Source of the DNA: Alistipes sp. UBA934
Lineage (GTDB): Bacteria; Bacteroidota; Bacteroidia; Bacteroidales; Rikenellaceae
Direction of reading: 5' to 3'
Length of the DNA stretch: 64,000 nt
Assembly: GCA_002293535.1 (NCBI GenBank)
Contig: DBDK01000008.1
Span: forward strand, 275,880-339,879
Made by a program: the position numbers and the translations under genes. Shown piece by piece: positions 27,518 through 35,144 of this stretch (position 1 is its first letter; each line of letters opens with the position of its first letter). The notes beneath the pieces were generated by a model that made no database searches, was not told the DNA's origin, and saw only the letters and a list, made by a program, of their open reading frames with translations.

Positions 27518-28430
27518 GATAACTATATACGCGGTCGATAGTGTCGGCAAAAATATCCGCCACGCTCAGTACCCGGAATTTACTTAAATCTTCGCCCCCT
27601 TTAAGCGGAATAGTATCTGTCACGATCACTTCCGACAGCGGGCTTGCATTGATTCTGTCATAGGCCGGACCGCTCAAAACCGGATGGGTTGCCACCGCAC
27701 GCACGCTTGCCGCCCCTTTATCCATCAGCATATTGGCCGCCAGTGTAAGCGTTCCCGCCGTATCGATCATATCGTCGAGTATCACCACATTCCGCCCTTC
27801 GACCTCTCCAATGGCGGTCATATTTGCCACTTCGCCCGGTTTTTCTCTCTGCTTGTGGCTGATTATCATCGGTGCGTCGAGATGCTTTGCGTAGGCGCTG
27901 GCTCTCTTGGCTCCTCCCATATCGGGCGCGGCGATCGACAAGTCCTCAATTTGCAGTTCCTGCAGATAAGGCACAAAAATCTTGCTCGCATAGAGATGAT
28001 CGACCGGAATATCGAAAAAGCCTTGTATCTGATCGGCGTGCAGGTCCATCGTCATAACCCTATCGACTCCTGCGGCTTTCAGAAGATTGGCCACCAATTT
28101 TGCTCCGATCGAGACTCTCGGCCTGTCTTTTCTGTCTTGCCGTGCCCAACCGAAGTAGGGTATCACCGCCACCACCTTGTGTGCTGAGGCCCTCCTTGCC
28201 GCGTCGATCATCAGCAGCATCTCCATCAGGTTGTCCGCCGGCGGATTGGTCGATTGCACGATGAAAACCGTGCATCCTCTGATCGTTTCGTTGAAGGCGG
28301 GTTGATACTCTCCGTCGTTGAAACACAGGCAGGAGGATGCTCCCAGAGTTGTGCGATAGCTCGTAGCGATCTTTTCGGCCAGCGGTTGCGAGTTCCGGCA
28401 GGCAAAAATTTTAAGTGTATGGTGTCCCAT
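27489..28430 (-). CDS. prs: Ribose-phosphate pyrophosphokinase (PRPP synthetase)
   Basis: 313 aa from the ATG at 28430, which lies 4 nt after engB. NDGEYQPAFNETIRG, the PRPP signature region VMTMDLHADQIQGFFDIP and VVILDDMIDTAGTL (the PRPP-binding loop) are all present. It makes PRPP from ribose-5-phosphate and ATP for purine, pyrimidine, histidine, tryptophan and NAD synthesis. The operon context is rubredoxin-engB-prs-EamA. Confidence 0.97.
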   Translation of the reverse strand: MGHHTLKIFACRNSQPLAEKIATSYRTTLGASSCLCFNDGEYQPAFNETIRGCTVFIVQSTNPPADNLMEMLLMIDAARRASAHKVVAVIPYFGWARQDRKDRPRVSIGAKLVANLLKAAGVDRVMTMDLHADQIQGFFDIPVDHLYASKIFVPYLQELQIEDLSIAAPDMGGAKRASAYAKHLDAPMIISHKQREKPGEVANMTAIGEVEGRNVVILDDMIDTAGTLTLAANMLMDKGAASVRAVATHPVLSGPAYDRINASPLSEVIVTDTIPLKGGEDLSKFRVLSVADIFADTIDRVYSYREISSQFIF

Positions 28431-28434
28431 TGTT

Positions 28435-29040
28435 TTATGTAAGGTTTTGTTCAATAAATTCGAGTATTTCGCCGCCGCCTGTTCGTTTTTCCGACGACGT
28501 CACAAACATCGGCGGTAACTCTTCCCAGCGCTTCAGCAGTTCTTGTTTATAATTCGCAACGTTTGTCGCCAGAGCGTTCGTCCCCAGCTTGTCGGCCTTG
28601 GTGAAGACCACTCCGAACGGCACCCCCTCGCGACCCAGCATCTCCATAAATTCCATATCCACCTTCTGCGGTTCGTGTCTAACATCCACCAGCACGAACA
28701 GCAACCACATCTTTTCGGCCTTGGTCACATAGTCGGTAATGATCTTATCGAACCCTTCGCGCACACTTTTGGACGTCCTCGCCCACCCGTATCCCGGCAG
28801 ATCGACCAGATACCACCCTCCTCCATCCCGCCCCTCGTTCACCAGGAAATGGTTAATCAATCTCGTTTTCCCCGGCGTTCCCGATACCTTCGCAAGCCCC
28901 TTCACGCCGACCAGCATATTGATCAGCGAGGACTTTCCCACATTGCTGCGACCTATGAAAGCGAACTCCCGCAGTCCGTCGCGCGGAATTTGCGATATCT
29001 TCCCGCTTGAGAACGCAAACTTTGCCGAGTTGATTCTCAT
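28435..29040 (-). CDS. engB: Ribosome biogenesis GTPase (EngB/YsxC)
   Basis: 201 aa from the ATG at 29040. G1 GRSNVGKSSLIN, G3 DLPGYG and G4 TKADKL are visible in a single small GTPase domain, the EngB layout. It helps late assembly of the 50S subunit. The ATG overlaps the rubredoxin stop by 4 nt (ATGA), which supports this start over the longer in-frame version. Confidence 0.96.
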   Translation of the reverse strand: MRINSAKFAFSSGKISQIPRDGLREFAFIGRSNVGKSSLINMLVGVKGLAKVSGTPGKTRLINHFLVNEGRDGGGWYLVDLPGYGWARTSKSVREGFDKIITDYVTKAEKMWLLFVLVDVRHEPQKVDMEFMEMLGREGVPFGVVFTKADKLGTNALATNVANYKQELLKRWEELPPMFVTSSEKRTGGGEILEFIEQNLT

Positions 29041-29174
29041 TCGGTCGGCGAGAAATCTTCCTTTCCGGCTCCGCACACGGGACAGCTCCAATCTTCCGGC
29101 AGCTCTTCGAACGGTTTGCCTTCAACTTCCGGGTCATACACATACCCGCAAACATCACATTTGTACTTTTTCAT
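29037..29174 (-). CDS. Rubredoxin
   Basis: 45-aa protein. Two CxxC knuckles, Cys6/Cys9 in CDVCGYVYDP and Cys31/Cys34 in DWSCPVCG, hold a single iron. Rubredoxins are small cytoplasmic electron carriers, in anaerobes often serving oxygen or peroxide reductases. The protein is slightly shorter than the usual 52-54 aa, with a shorter loop before the second knuckle. It overlaps engB by 4 nt, so it is the first gene of that operon; the 29175-29219 gap to purB shows no clear promoter. Confidence 0.92.
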   Translation of the reverse strand: MKKYKCDVCGYVYDPEVEGKPFEELPEDWSCPVCGAGKEDFSPTE

Positions 29175-29219
29175 AATGATATAGCATAAAAATCTTTTTC
29201 ATCGCCGCCAGCGTTCCGG

Positions 29220-30566
29220 TTAAAACATCATCCCCGTATAGGTTCTCGGAGTCAGAGCCCTTAGCTCCTTCTTCACCGCCTCGTTCACATCCAGCCCATT
29301 GATAAACTCCAGCATCTCCTCTCTCCCTATAACCTTGCCCGTCCTCGTAAGAGCCTTCAGCGCTTCATAGGGAGACGGATACATCTCGCGCCTCAAAATG
29401 GTTTGAATTCCTTCTGCGATCACTGCCCAGTTGCTATCCAGATCGTGGTCGATCGCATCCAAATTTATTATCAGTTTCCCCAGTCCCTTCAGTATCGACT
29501 TAAAAGCAATTATCGTATGGGCCAGCGGCACACCCGTATTCCTCAGCACCGTCGAGTCGGTCAGGTCTCTCTGCAATCTCGACACGGGTAGCTTTGCCGA
29601 CAGATGCTCGAAGATCGCGTTCGCCATTCCCAGATTTCCTTCAGCGTTCTCAAAATCAATGGGATTGACCTTGTGCGGCATCGCCGACGACCCGACTTCT
29701 CCTGCCACCACCCTCTGCTTGAAGTAATCCATCGAGATGTATGTCCACACATCGCGACAGAAGTCTATCAGTATCGTGTTGATCCTCTTGAACGTGTCGA
29801 AGATCGCTGCTATGTTGTCGTAGTGCTCTATCTGAGTGGTATATCGCGAGCGCACCAGTCCCAGATCACCTACGAATTTGTCCGCAAACTCCACCCAGTT
29901 TATCTGGGGATAGGCGGCTGTGTGTGCGTTGAAGTTTCCTGTCGCTCCTCCGAACTTCGCCGGCGCCGGTACGTCTCTCAGCATCTGTAGCTGCTTCTCC
30001 ATCCGCTCAACATAGACCATCATCTCCTTTCCCAGCCTCGTCGGCGATGCGGGCTGCCCGTGTGTTCTTGCCAGTAGCGGCACATTCTCCCACTCTCTCG
30101 CCATCGCCCTCAACTTCTCCAGCAATTCTCCTACTAACGGATAGTAAACTCCGTGCGCGGCCTCCCTTATCGAGTATGGCGTTGCCGTGTTGTTTATGTC
30201 TTGGCTCGTCAGCCCGAAGTGCACGAATTCTTTGTAGTCGGCTAACCCCAGCTCGTCCATCTTCTCTTTCAGCAGATATTCCACGGCTTTCACATCGTGG
30301 TTCGTAGTTTTCTCTATCTCTTTGACCCGTAGAGCGTCTTTCACTTCAAAATTCTCATATATCCCTCTTAGCGCCACAAAGTTCTTTTCCTTTATGTGTG
30401 CCAGTTGCGGTAGCGGTATTTTGCACAGGGCGATAAAGTATTCCACCTCCACCAGCACCCTGTATCTTATCAGCGCGTACTCCGAAAAATATTCGTCAAG
30501 CGGCAGCCCCGCATCTCTGTACCTCCCGTCGATGGGCGATATAGCCGTAATTTTGCTCAGTTCCAT
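29220..30566 (-). CDS. purB: Adenylosuccinate lyase
   Basis: 448 aa from the ATG at 30566, four bases after a -7 box. The fumarase/aspartase superfamily signature GSSAMPHKVNPIDFENAEGN is present, with TARTHGQPASPT-like residues upstream. It acts twice in purine synthesis (SAICAR to AICAR, adenylosuccinate to AMP). It appears monocistronic. The longer in-frame extension upstream would cross the promoter and is rejected. Confidence 0.96.
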   Translation of the reverse strand: MELSKITAISPIDGRYRDAGLPLDEYFSEYALIRYRVLVEVEYFIALCKIPLPQLAHIKEKNFVALRGIYENFEVKDALRVKEIEKTTNHDVKAVEYLLKEKMDELGLADYKEFVHFGLTSQDINNTATPYSIREAAHGVYYPLVGELLEKLRAMAREWENVPLLARTHGQPASPTRLGKEMMVYVERMEKQLQMLRDVPAPAKFGGATGNFNAHTAAYPQINWVEFADKFVGDLGLVRSRYTTQIEHYDNIAAIFDTFKRINTILIDFCRDVWTYISMDYFKQRVVAGEVGSSAMPHKVNPIDFENAEGNLGMANAIFEHLSAKLPVSRLQRDLTDSTVLRNTGVPLAHTIIAFKSILKGLGKLIINLDAIDHDLDSNWAVIAEGIQTILRREMYPSPYEALKALTRTGKVIGREEMLEFINGLDVNEAVKKELRALTPRTYTGMMF

Positions 30567-30570
30567 TGAA

Positions 30571-30601
30571 CAAAGATATAAAAGATTCTCTATCTTTGCA
30601 A
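30571..30601 (-). promoter_or_regulatory. Promoter of purB
   Basis: On the minus strand TTGC (30601-30598) is followed by 19 nt and TATCTTTG (30578-30571). The purB ATG begins after only four more bases, so a leaderless transcript is predicted. Confidence 0.75.
30591..30598 (+). promoter_or_regulatory. Divergent -7 box facing the DGR-like region
   Basis: TATCTTTG on the plus strand is a mirror image of the purB -7 box, the two forming an inverted repeat (30571-30578 and 30591-30598). A TTG at 30566-30568 could be its -33 box with slightly long spacing. It would start a transcript near 30602 through the DGR-like segment. Confidence 0.5.
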
Positions 30602-30614
30602 GCAGGATGAACCG

Positions 30615-30794
30615 ATGCGGGGTTTGCGAGTAAGAGTTTCCGTAATTGCGGTTACGAAGAGAGATGCTCATTACAAATTCAGTAGTCCACTGGCCGGGGA
30701 GTCAGTCATAGGCAGCAATGTTATTCGACGGGCCGCCTGCAAAGTTCGGCACTTCGAAGAAAAAAGCGACTACTATCGAGCCAGCCGCAGGTAA
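30615..30794 (+). CDS. Short reading frame of 59 codons, possibly non-coding DGR flank
   Basis: An open frame from ATG 30615 to TAA 30794, rich in Arg/Lys (starts MRGLRVRVSV, ends YYRASRR). It overlaps the 83-codon frame below in another frame. I do not recognise a protein family. It lies just downstream of a -7 box, so it is transcribed if that promoter works. It could be a small protein or simply the flank of a retroelement template repeat. Confidence 0.3.
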   Translation: MRGLRVRVSVIAVTKRDAHYKFSSPLAGESVIGSNVIRRAACKVRHFEEKSDYYRASRR

Positions 30795-30969
30795 CCGTAA
30801 TTACCAGAGTGGTGCAGTCGGAGGTCAGGGCACTAACGGAGACTGGTGGTCTTCTACGCCATACAGTGAGTCTAACGGGCACAACCTGAACTTCAACAGT
30901 AACAACGTGAACCCCGTGACTAACAATTACGCCTCCTACGGCTTTCCGGTGCGTTGTGTCGCCCGCTAA
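30718..30969 (+). pseudogene. Orphan C-terminal segment of a DGR-target (FISUMP/C-type-lectin-like) protein, or a template repeat
   Basis: 83 codons. From residue 22 on it matches the C-terminal variable domain of Bacteroidota proteins diversified by retroelements (PAAGNRNYQSGA, then WWSSTPYSE, ending GFPVRCVAR). The rest of such a protein (signal peptide and about 200 aa) is absent, and a TAG lies three codons before the first ATG. Twelve of the last 62 residues are Asn, ten encoded by AAC, mostly where variable proteins carry changing residues; AAC-rich codons are typical of template repeats. No reverse transcriptase is in the window. Confidence 0.5.
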
Positions 30970-31010
30970 GAATTTGTAACCCTGCTCGGCTCATTCCCCC
31001 ATTTTTTCAC

Positions 31011-31018
31011 TATCTTTG
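31011..31018 (+). promoter_or_regulatory. Predicted -7 box of the plug-domain gene
   Basis: TATCTTTG, 25 nt before the ATG at 31044, matches TAnnTTTG. It gives this gene an ordinary short leader; no -33 box is evident. Confidence 0.55.
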
Positions 31019-31043
31019 TAACCAAAGTAAAAAACCTATAGCT

Positions 31044-31766
31044 ATGAAAAGATTTCTGATTTTGGTCGCCCTTGTAACGCTGGCCATAGCAGCGCAGGCG
31101 CAGGCCCAAAACCAAACACAGAACGAAACCCGCAACCTCAAACTTATGGTTCGCAATACCAAAGGTCGCGTGATGCAGGATATCCCGCTCTTTGCCCACA
31201 TCAAGAGCTCCGATAAGATCGAATCGCTCGACCAGTTCGGCAATCGCTTTTTCAGGGTCGCCGAGACCGACACTCTCGAACTTGCGGTCGGTGAGACCAT
31301 CTATGAATTCCCCGTTGCAGGATTCGATTCGCTATATGTGGTTCTCAAAAACCGCAACAAGATCGCCGGCATCGCTCCTAAAACCGGTGGTAACGATTTG
31401 ATTAACATCGGCTACTCCGTCATTCCCCGTCGTGGCAATACCAACGCCGTAAGTACTATCGATATGAAGGACGCCTACGCTTACACCGACCTTCGTACCT
31501 ACATTCAGGGTCGGGTGGCAGGCGTATCTTTCGACCGTCAAGGCCAGATCATCGTTCGTGGTATCTCCTCTCTAAACAGCGGCATCGAGGCTTTGGTTGT
31601 TGTGGATGGTCTTGTGATGCCCAATTTTGAGGCTGCCAACGGTACTATCAATCCCAGCGACGTCGAGTCGATCTCCGTATTGAAGGATGCCGGTTCGGCA
31701 GCGATATATGGCGCTCGCGGTGCCAATGGCGTTGTGCTCATCACCACCAAAAAGGGCGGCCGTTAG
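31044..31766 (+). CDS. Secreted TonB-receptor plug-domain protein without barrel
   Basis: 240 aa from the ATG at 31044. The signal peptide (1-20, ending AQAQA) is followed by a domain of about 100 residues that I do not recognise. A complete SusC-type plug follows (about 130-238: RVAGVSF, IIVRGISSLNSG, VVVDGL, SVLKDAGSAAIYGARGANGV). The protein stops right after the plug, where a normal receptor would continue into a 600-700-residue barrel. The reading frame is clean and has its own promoter, so it looks like a real plug-only protein. It ends 4 nt into dnaG (convergent). Confidence 0.8.
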   Translation: MKRFLILVALVTLAIAAQAQAQNQTQNETRNLKLMVRNTKGRVMQDIPLFAHIKSSDKIESLDQFGNRFFRVAETDTLELAVGETIYEFPVAGFDSLYVVLKNRNKIAGIAPKTGGNDLINIGYSVIPRRGNTNAVSTIDMKDAYAYTDLRTYIQGRVAGVSFDRQGQIIVRGISSLNSGIEALVVVDGLVMPNFEAANGTINPSDVESISVLKDAGSAAIYGARGANGVVLITTKKGGR

Positions 31767-33760
31767 AGTATCAGCCTGGAGAGGCGCTTGGCGATTGCGG
31801 TACGTTCGCGGTCGAGAGCGGTAATTCGGCGCAGGATCTCCGTGGCTTCGGTTTCAGAAAGCTCTGTGCCCTCGTCGCCGGAGTCGTCTTGGCGCAGGCG
31901 CGCTCTCAGTTCTGCCGAAAGTTCCTCGATGACCTTGGATTTGTAGAGCATCACTGCCCGCGGTAATGCTTCGGGCAGTCGTTCGCGCTCGCTCGCCACC
32001 GAAATTTCGTGTCGCTTCCACAGTTTGCTTGGGGTGTAGTTGTCGTCGGCCGTAAGTAAATCCACCGCCGCGTTGGCCACCCCCGCATCCGTGTGGGTGA
32101 TAAAGTGGTGTGCCGGAACCTCCACCCCCCGACCCAGTTCGCCATAATGCGCCACGTATGTGTCGTGCAGCGCCTTCAGCATCGGATTTCGCAGTTCCAG
32201 CCCGTTGCTTTGCAGCTCGCCTATGATTGTTTCGGCCACGTTGAGCTCGGTCGCCGGCCCCTTTCCATCTTTGAACTCGAATCCCGTGTGACCATACTTT
32301 ATCAGATACTTCACCAGCTCCTTTTCCAGCTCTTCGATGCTGCTGCCAGCCGTAACTCCGCCGCCTCCCGCCGTAACCGACCCTGCCACCGCCGCTCTTC
32401 TCGCGGTCTCTTGCTTGCGTATGAATTCTTTAGCCTCGTCGTCTCCCGCCGCCGTTCCCGTCAGCCGCTTTTTCGCCACTTCCGAGCCCAGCAACCCCTC
32501 GTCCACATCCATCACCTTCGCCGCTTCCTTGACATACATCGCCCGCTGGATAGCGTCCGGAATTTCGGCTATCGAGGCGACCATTTCTCCCACCACCGCC
32601 GCTCGTTTTATCACATCGCCACGCGCTTCGCGCATCAAAAGTCGCGCCTTAAACGAGATAAAATCCTCCTCTGCGGTACGTATAAAATCTTGTAATTCTG
32701 TGGCGTTATGCCCTCTGGCAAACGAGTCCGGATCCTCCCCGTCGGGCAGCAAAACCACGCGAACACTCAGCCCCTCCCGCAGGATCATATCTATCCCCCT
32801 CAACGATGCCTTTATCCCCGCATCGTCACCGTCATAGATCACCGTAACGTTATCTGTGAAACGCTTCAGCAGTTTGACCTGCTCCACTGTAAGCGATGTT
32901 CCGGACGATGCCACCACGTTTTCCACGCCCGCCTGGTGCATCGAGATCACATCCGTGTAGCCCTCCACCAAAATGGCGTTTCGCTGCTGTGCTATCGCTT
33001 TTTTGGCGAAAAATATGCCGTAGAGGTTGTTTTTCTTCGAATAGACTTCGCTTTCGGGTGAGTTTTGGTACTTGGCCACGTTCTTGTCAGTACGCAGAGT
33101 TCTCCCCCCGAATGCCACCACACGCCCGCTCATCGAGTGAATCGGGAACATCACCCTTTCGGTGAACCTGTCATAATATCCCCCCGTTTCTCTCTTGATA
33201 GTCAGACCCGTAGTAGTCAAAAAGTCTTCTTTATATCCTGCCGCCAGCGCCGCTCGCGTAAACTCTTCGCCTCCCTTTGGACAGTATCCCAGCTGGAATC
33301 GTCTTATTATTTCGTCCGTAAATCCTCTGTGCCTGAAATACGACAGACCCACACTTTTCCCCTCCTCCGTGTCGTGCAATGCGCTCCGGAACCATTCCGC
33401 CGCCCAGCTGTTGAGCACCATCATACTCTCTCGGTCATCGTTCCGGCGCGTCTCCTCCTCGCTTAACTCTTTCTCCACCACCTCGATACCGTACTTTTTC
33501 GCCACCCATTTCAGCGCCTCCACGTAGCTCATTCCCTCGTGCTCCATCACGAATGTCACGGCGTTTCCTCCCTTTCCGCAGCCGAAACATTTGAACAGGC
33601 CTTTTGTGGGCGAGACGACGAACGAGGGAGTTTTTTCGTTATGGAACGGACAGCAGGCCTGATAATTGACCCCTTTTTTTCGCAACGTGACAAAATCGCT
33701 CACCACCTCCACTATATCGGCGGCGGCAAAAATTCGGTCGATGGTTGCTTTGTCAATCAC
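31763..33760 (-). CDS. dnaG: DNA primase
   Basis: 665 aa from a GTG at 33760 (reads MIDKATIDRIF, as in relatives); a TTG eight codons upstream is less likely. CHC2 zinc finger with Cys37, His40, Cys58, Cys61; TOPRIM catalytic core with EGYTDVISMHQAG and IYDGDDAGIKA; C-terminal helicase-interaction region. It makes RNA primers at the fork with DnaB, encoded about 5 kb away. The convergent plug-domain gene overlaps its stop by 4 nt; tRNA-Arg lies upstream. Confidence 0.96.
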   Translation of the reverse strand: MIDKATIDRIFAAADIVEVVSDFVTLRKKGVNYQACCPFHNEKTPSFVVSPTKGLFKCFGCGKGGNAVTFVMEHEGMSYVEALKWVAKKYGIEVVEKELSEEETRRNDDRESMMVLNSWAAEWFRSALHDTEEGKSVGLSYFRHRGFTDEIIRRFQLGYCPKGGEEFTRAALAAGYKEDFLTTTGLTIKRETGGYYDRFTERVMFPIHSMSGRVVAFGGRTLRTDKNVAKYQNSPESEVYSKKNNLYGIFFAKKAIAQQRNAILVEGYTDVISMHQAGVENVVASSGTSLTVEQVKLLKRFTDNVTVIYDGDDAGIKASLRGIDMILREGLSVRVVLLPDGEDPDSFARGHNATELQDFIRTAEEDFISFKARLLMREARGDVIKRAAVVGEMVASIAEIPDAIQRAMYVKEAAKVMDVDEGLLGSEVAKKRLTGTAAGDDEAKEFIRKQETARRAAVAGSVTAGGGGVTAGSSIEELEKELVKYLIKYGHTGFEFKDGKGPATELNVAETIIGELQSNGLELRNPMLKALHDTYVAHYGELGRGVEVPAHHFITHTDAGVANAAVDLLTADDNYTPSKLWKRHEISVASERERLPEALPRAVMLYKSKVIEELSAELRARLRQDDSGDEGTELSETEATEILRRITALDRERTAIAKRLSRLIL

Positions 33761-33794
33761 AAAAAAATATTGTATTTTTGGCACGCAAGAGGAG

Positions 33795-33866
33795 TGATCC
33801 CGACAGGAATCGAACCTGTACCGTCAGAACCGGAATCTGATATTCTATCCATTGAACTACGGGACC
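33795..33866 (-). tRNA. tRNA-Arg (anticodon CCG)
   Basis: 72 nt on the minus strand. The acceptor stem is GGTCCCG with CGGGATC (one G-T pair), the D arm is AGTTCAATGGATAGAAT, the anticodon stem TCAGA/TCTGA has a loop TTCCGGT giving CCG (reads CGG), and the T arm contains GGTTCGATTCC. The discriminator is A; CCA is not encoded. It lies 34 nt upstream of the dnaG start. Confidence 0.95.
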
Positions 33867-33914
33867 AGTTGGGGAGCACAAAGGTGGCAAAAAAATATTA
33901 AAAAACCTATTCAT

Positions 33915-34538
33915 TTGCTGAATAATTGGCAGAGAATCGAACGAGTTGTTAAGTGGGCCGGCCTGTCGGTCAATTCGTTTGCGCTTTCCATAGGGTTGTC
34001 CCGCGGCGAGAATCTCTACCAGATCAAACGCGGGAACAACGGTATTTCTCGTGAGCTCGCGGGGATGATCTCCTCCAAGTATCCTCAGATTTCCCGCGCG
34101 TGGTTGTTGGCGGGCGAGGGCGATATGTTCACCGACGAGACTCTCCGCCGCACTTCGATCCCGTTCTATGATATCGATATCGAGAAGTATGTGGCTGCTC
34201 CTGAAAAGTTCGTCAGTCGTGGTTACATCTCGCTTCCGGGCATCGAGGATGCCGACTTCGGTGCTGTCTACCACGGCCGTGCTATGGGCGAGGCTATTCC
34301 TGCGGGGTCGATGGTGCTGGTTCGTCGTACCGCTCCCGAAGGGCTCATTCCTGGAGGCGACTATGTCGTTGTGACCGAGGAATTTACTATGCTTCGGCGC
34401 GTAAGACGTTCTCTCGACACCGGCGAGCTCCGATTGCTTCCTCTCGACACCGAGAATTTCGACGAGATCCGCATCTCTCCATCTTCCGTTCGTGAGCTCT
34501 ATCTCATCCGCGCAGTTGTGATTAACAAGACCCTATGA
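33915..34538 (+). CDS. S24/LexA-like regulator with HTH, catalytic Ser apparently absent
   Basis: About 207 aa from a TTG at 33915; a longer in-frame ATG at 33852 would lie inside the tRNA gene and is less likely. An N-terminal helix-turn-helix-like region (WQRIERVVKWAGLSVNSFALSIGL) is followed by a linker and an S24-type beta-fold near residues 110-205. Where S24 proteins have G-D-S-M, this one has G-R-A-M, so the nucleophile is missing and self-cleavage is unlikely. Related proteins are phage-type repressors; its target is unknown. It lies 30 nt upstream of ruvC with a short GC hairpin (34538-34553) between, but no U-run. Confidence 0.75.
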   Translation: MLNNWQRIERVVKWAGLSVNSFALSIGLSRGENLYQIKRGNNGISRELAGMISSKYPQISRAWLLAGEGDMFTDETLRRTSIPFYDIDIEKYVAAPEKFVSRGYISLPGIEDADFGAVYHGRAMGEAIPAGSMVLVRRTAPEGLIPGGDYVVVTEEFTMLRRVRRSLDTGELRLLPLDTENFDEIRISPSSVRELYLIRAVVINKTL

Positions 34539-34568
34539 CCGGCAACGGCCGGTGCGATTAAAAGGACT

Positions 34569-35144
34569 ATGGCAAAGAAAGTGATAATGGGAATAGATCC
34601 GGGAACGACCCGAACGGGTTACGGCGTGCTGGAAATCGGCGACGGTGGCAAGCTCTATGCCGTTGCTCTTGGCGACATAGACCTTCGTAAAGTCGGCGAC
34701 CACTACCAGAAACTTCGTGTGATTTTCGAACGGGTCAGCCAGCTTATCGACGGTTACCACCCTTCCGAGGTTGCATTGGAGTCGCCGTTTTTTGGCGAGA
34801 ATGTCCAGAGTATGCTTAAGCTGGGTCGTGCTCAGGGAGTTGCTATGGCCGCCGCGCTCTCTCGCGGTATCGACGTTTTCGAGTATGCCCCTCGCCGCGT
34901 CAAGCAGGCCATCACGGGTCATGGCGCAGCGGCCAAGGAGCAGGTTGCGGCGCTTCTCGGTGGTATGCTGGGTATCGAATATGATCCCAAACGCCTCGAC
35001 GCCACCGACGGTATGGCCGTTGCCCTCTGCCACCACTTCCTATCTTCGTCTCCTGTTCCGCGTTCAGCGCCCGCCAAAAAATCCAGTAAGAACACCTCTT
35101 GGGAAGAGTTTCTGCGTCAGAATCCCGACCGAGCCTTGCTTTGA
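34569..35144 (+). CDS. ruvC: Crossover junction endodeoxyribonuclease RuvC
   Basis: 191 aa. The four acidic catalytic residues are visible: Asp10 (GIDPGTTRTGYG), Glu71 (ALESPFF), Asp144 and Asp147 (LDATDGMAVALCHH). It resolves Holliday junctions as a dimer with RuvAB. A Ser/Lys-rich C-terminal tail extends past the usual domain. The 3' end overlaps the convergent EamA gene by 28 nt. Confidence 0.97.
   Translation: MAKKVIMGIDPGTTRTGYGVLEIGDGGKLYAVALGDIDLRKVGDHYQKLRVIFERVSQLIDGYHPSEVALESPFFGENVQSMLKLGRAQGVAMAAALSRGIDVFEYAPRRVKQAITGHGAAAKEQVAALLGGMLGIEYDPKRLDATDGMAVALCHHFLSSSPVPRSAPAKKSSKNTSWEEFLRQNPDRALL

Noticed and set aside
33761..33784. -7 box immediately before the dnaG GTG
   Set aside because: The stretch has a TA followed by a long T-run and G, but the spacing does not fit TAnnTTTG, so I did not call a promoter.
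33852..33914. Extended N-terminus of the S24-like protein starting at ATG 33852
   Set aside because: It would begin inside the tRNA-Arg gene, and the extra residues do not look like a domain.
34538..34553. Hairpin between the S24-like gene and ruvC as a terminator
   Set aside because: Only a 6-bp stem with a 4-nt loop and no T-run; ruvC is probably co-transcribed.
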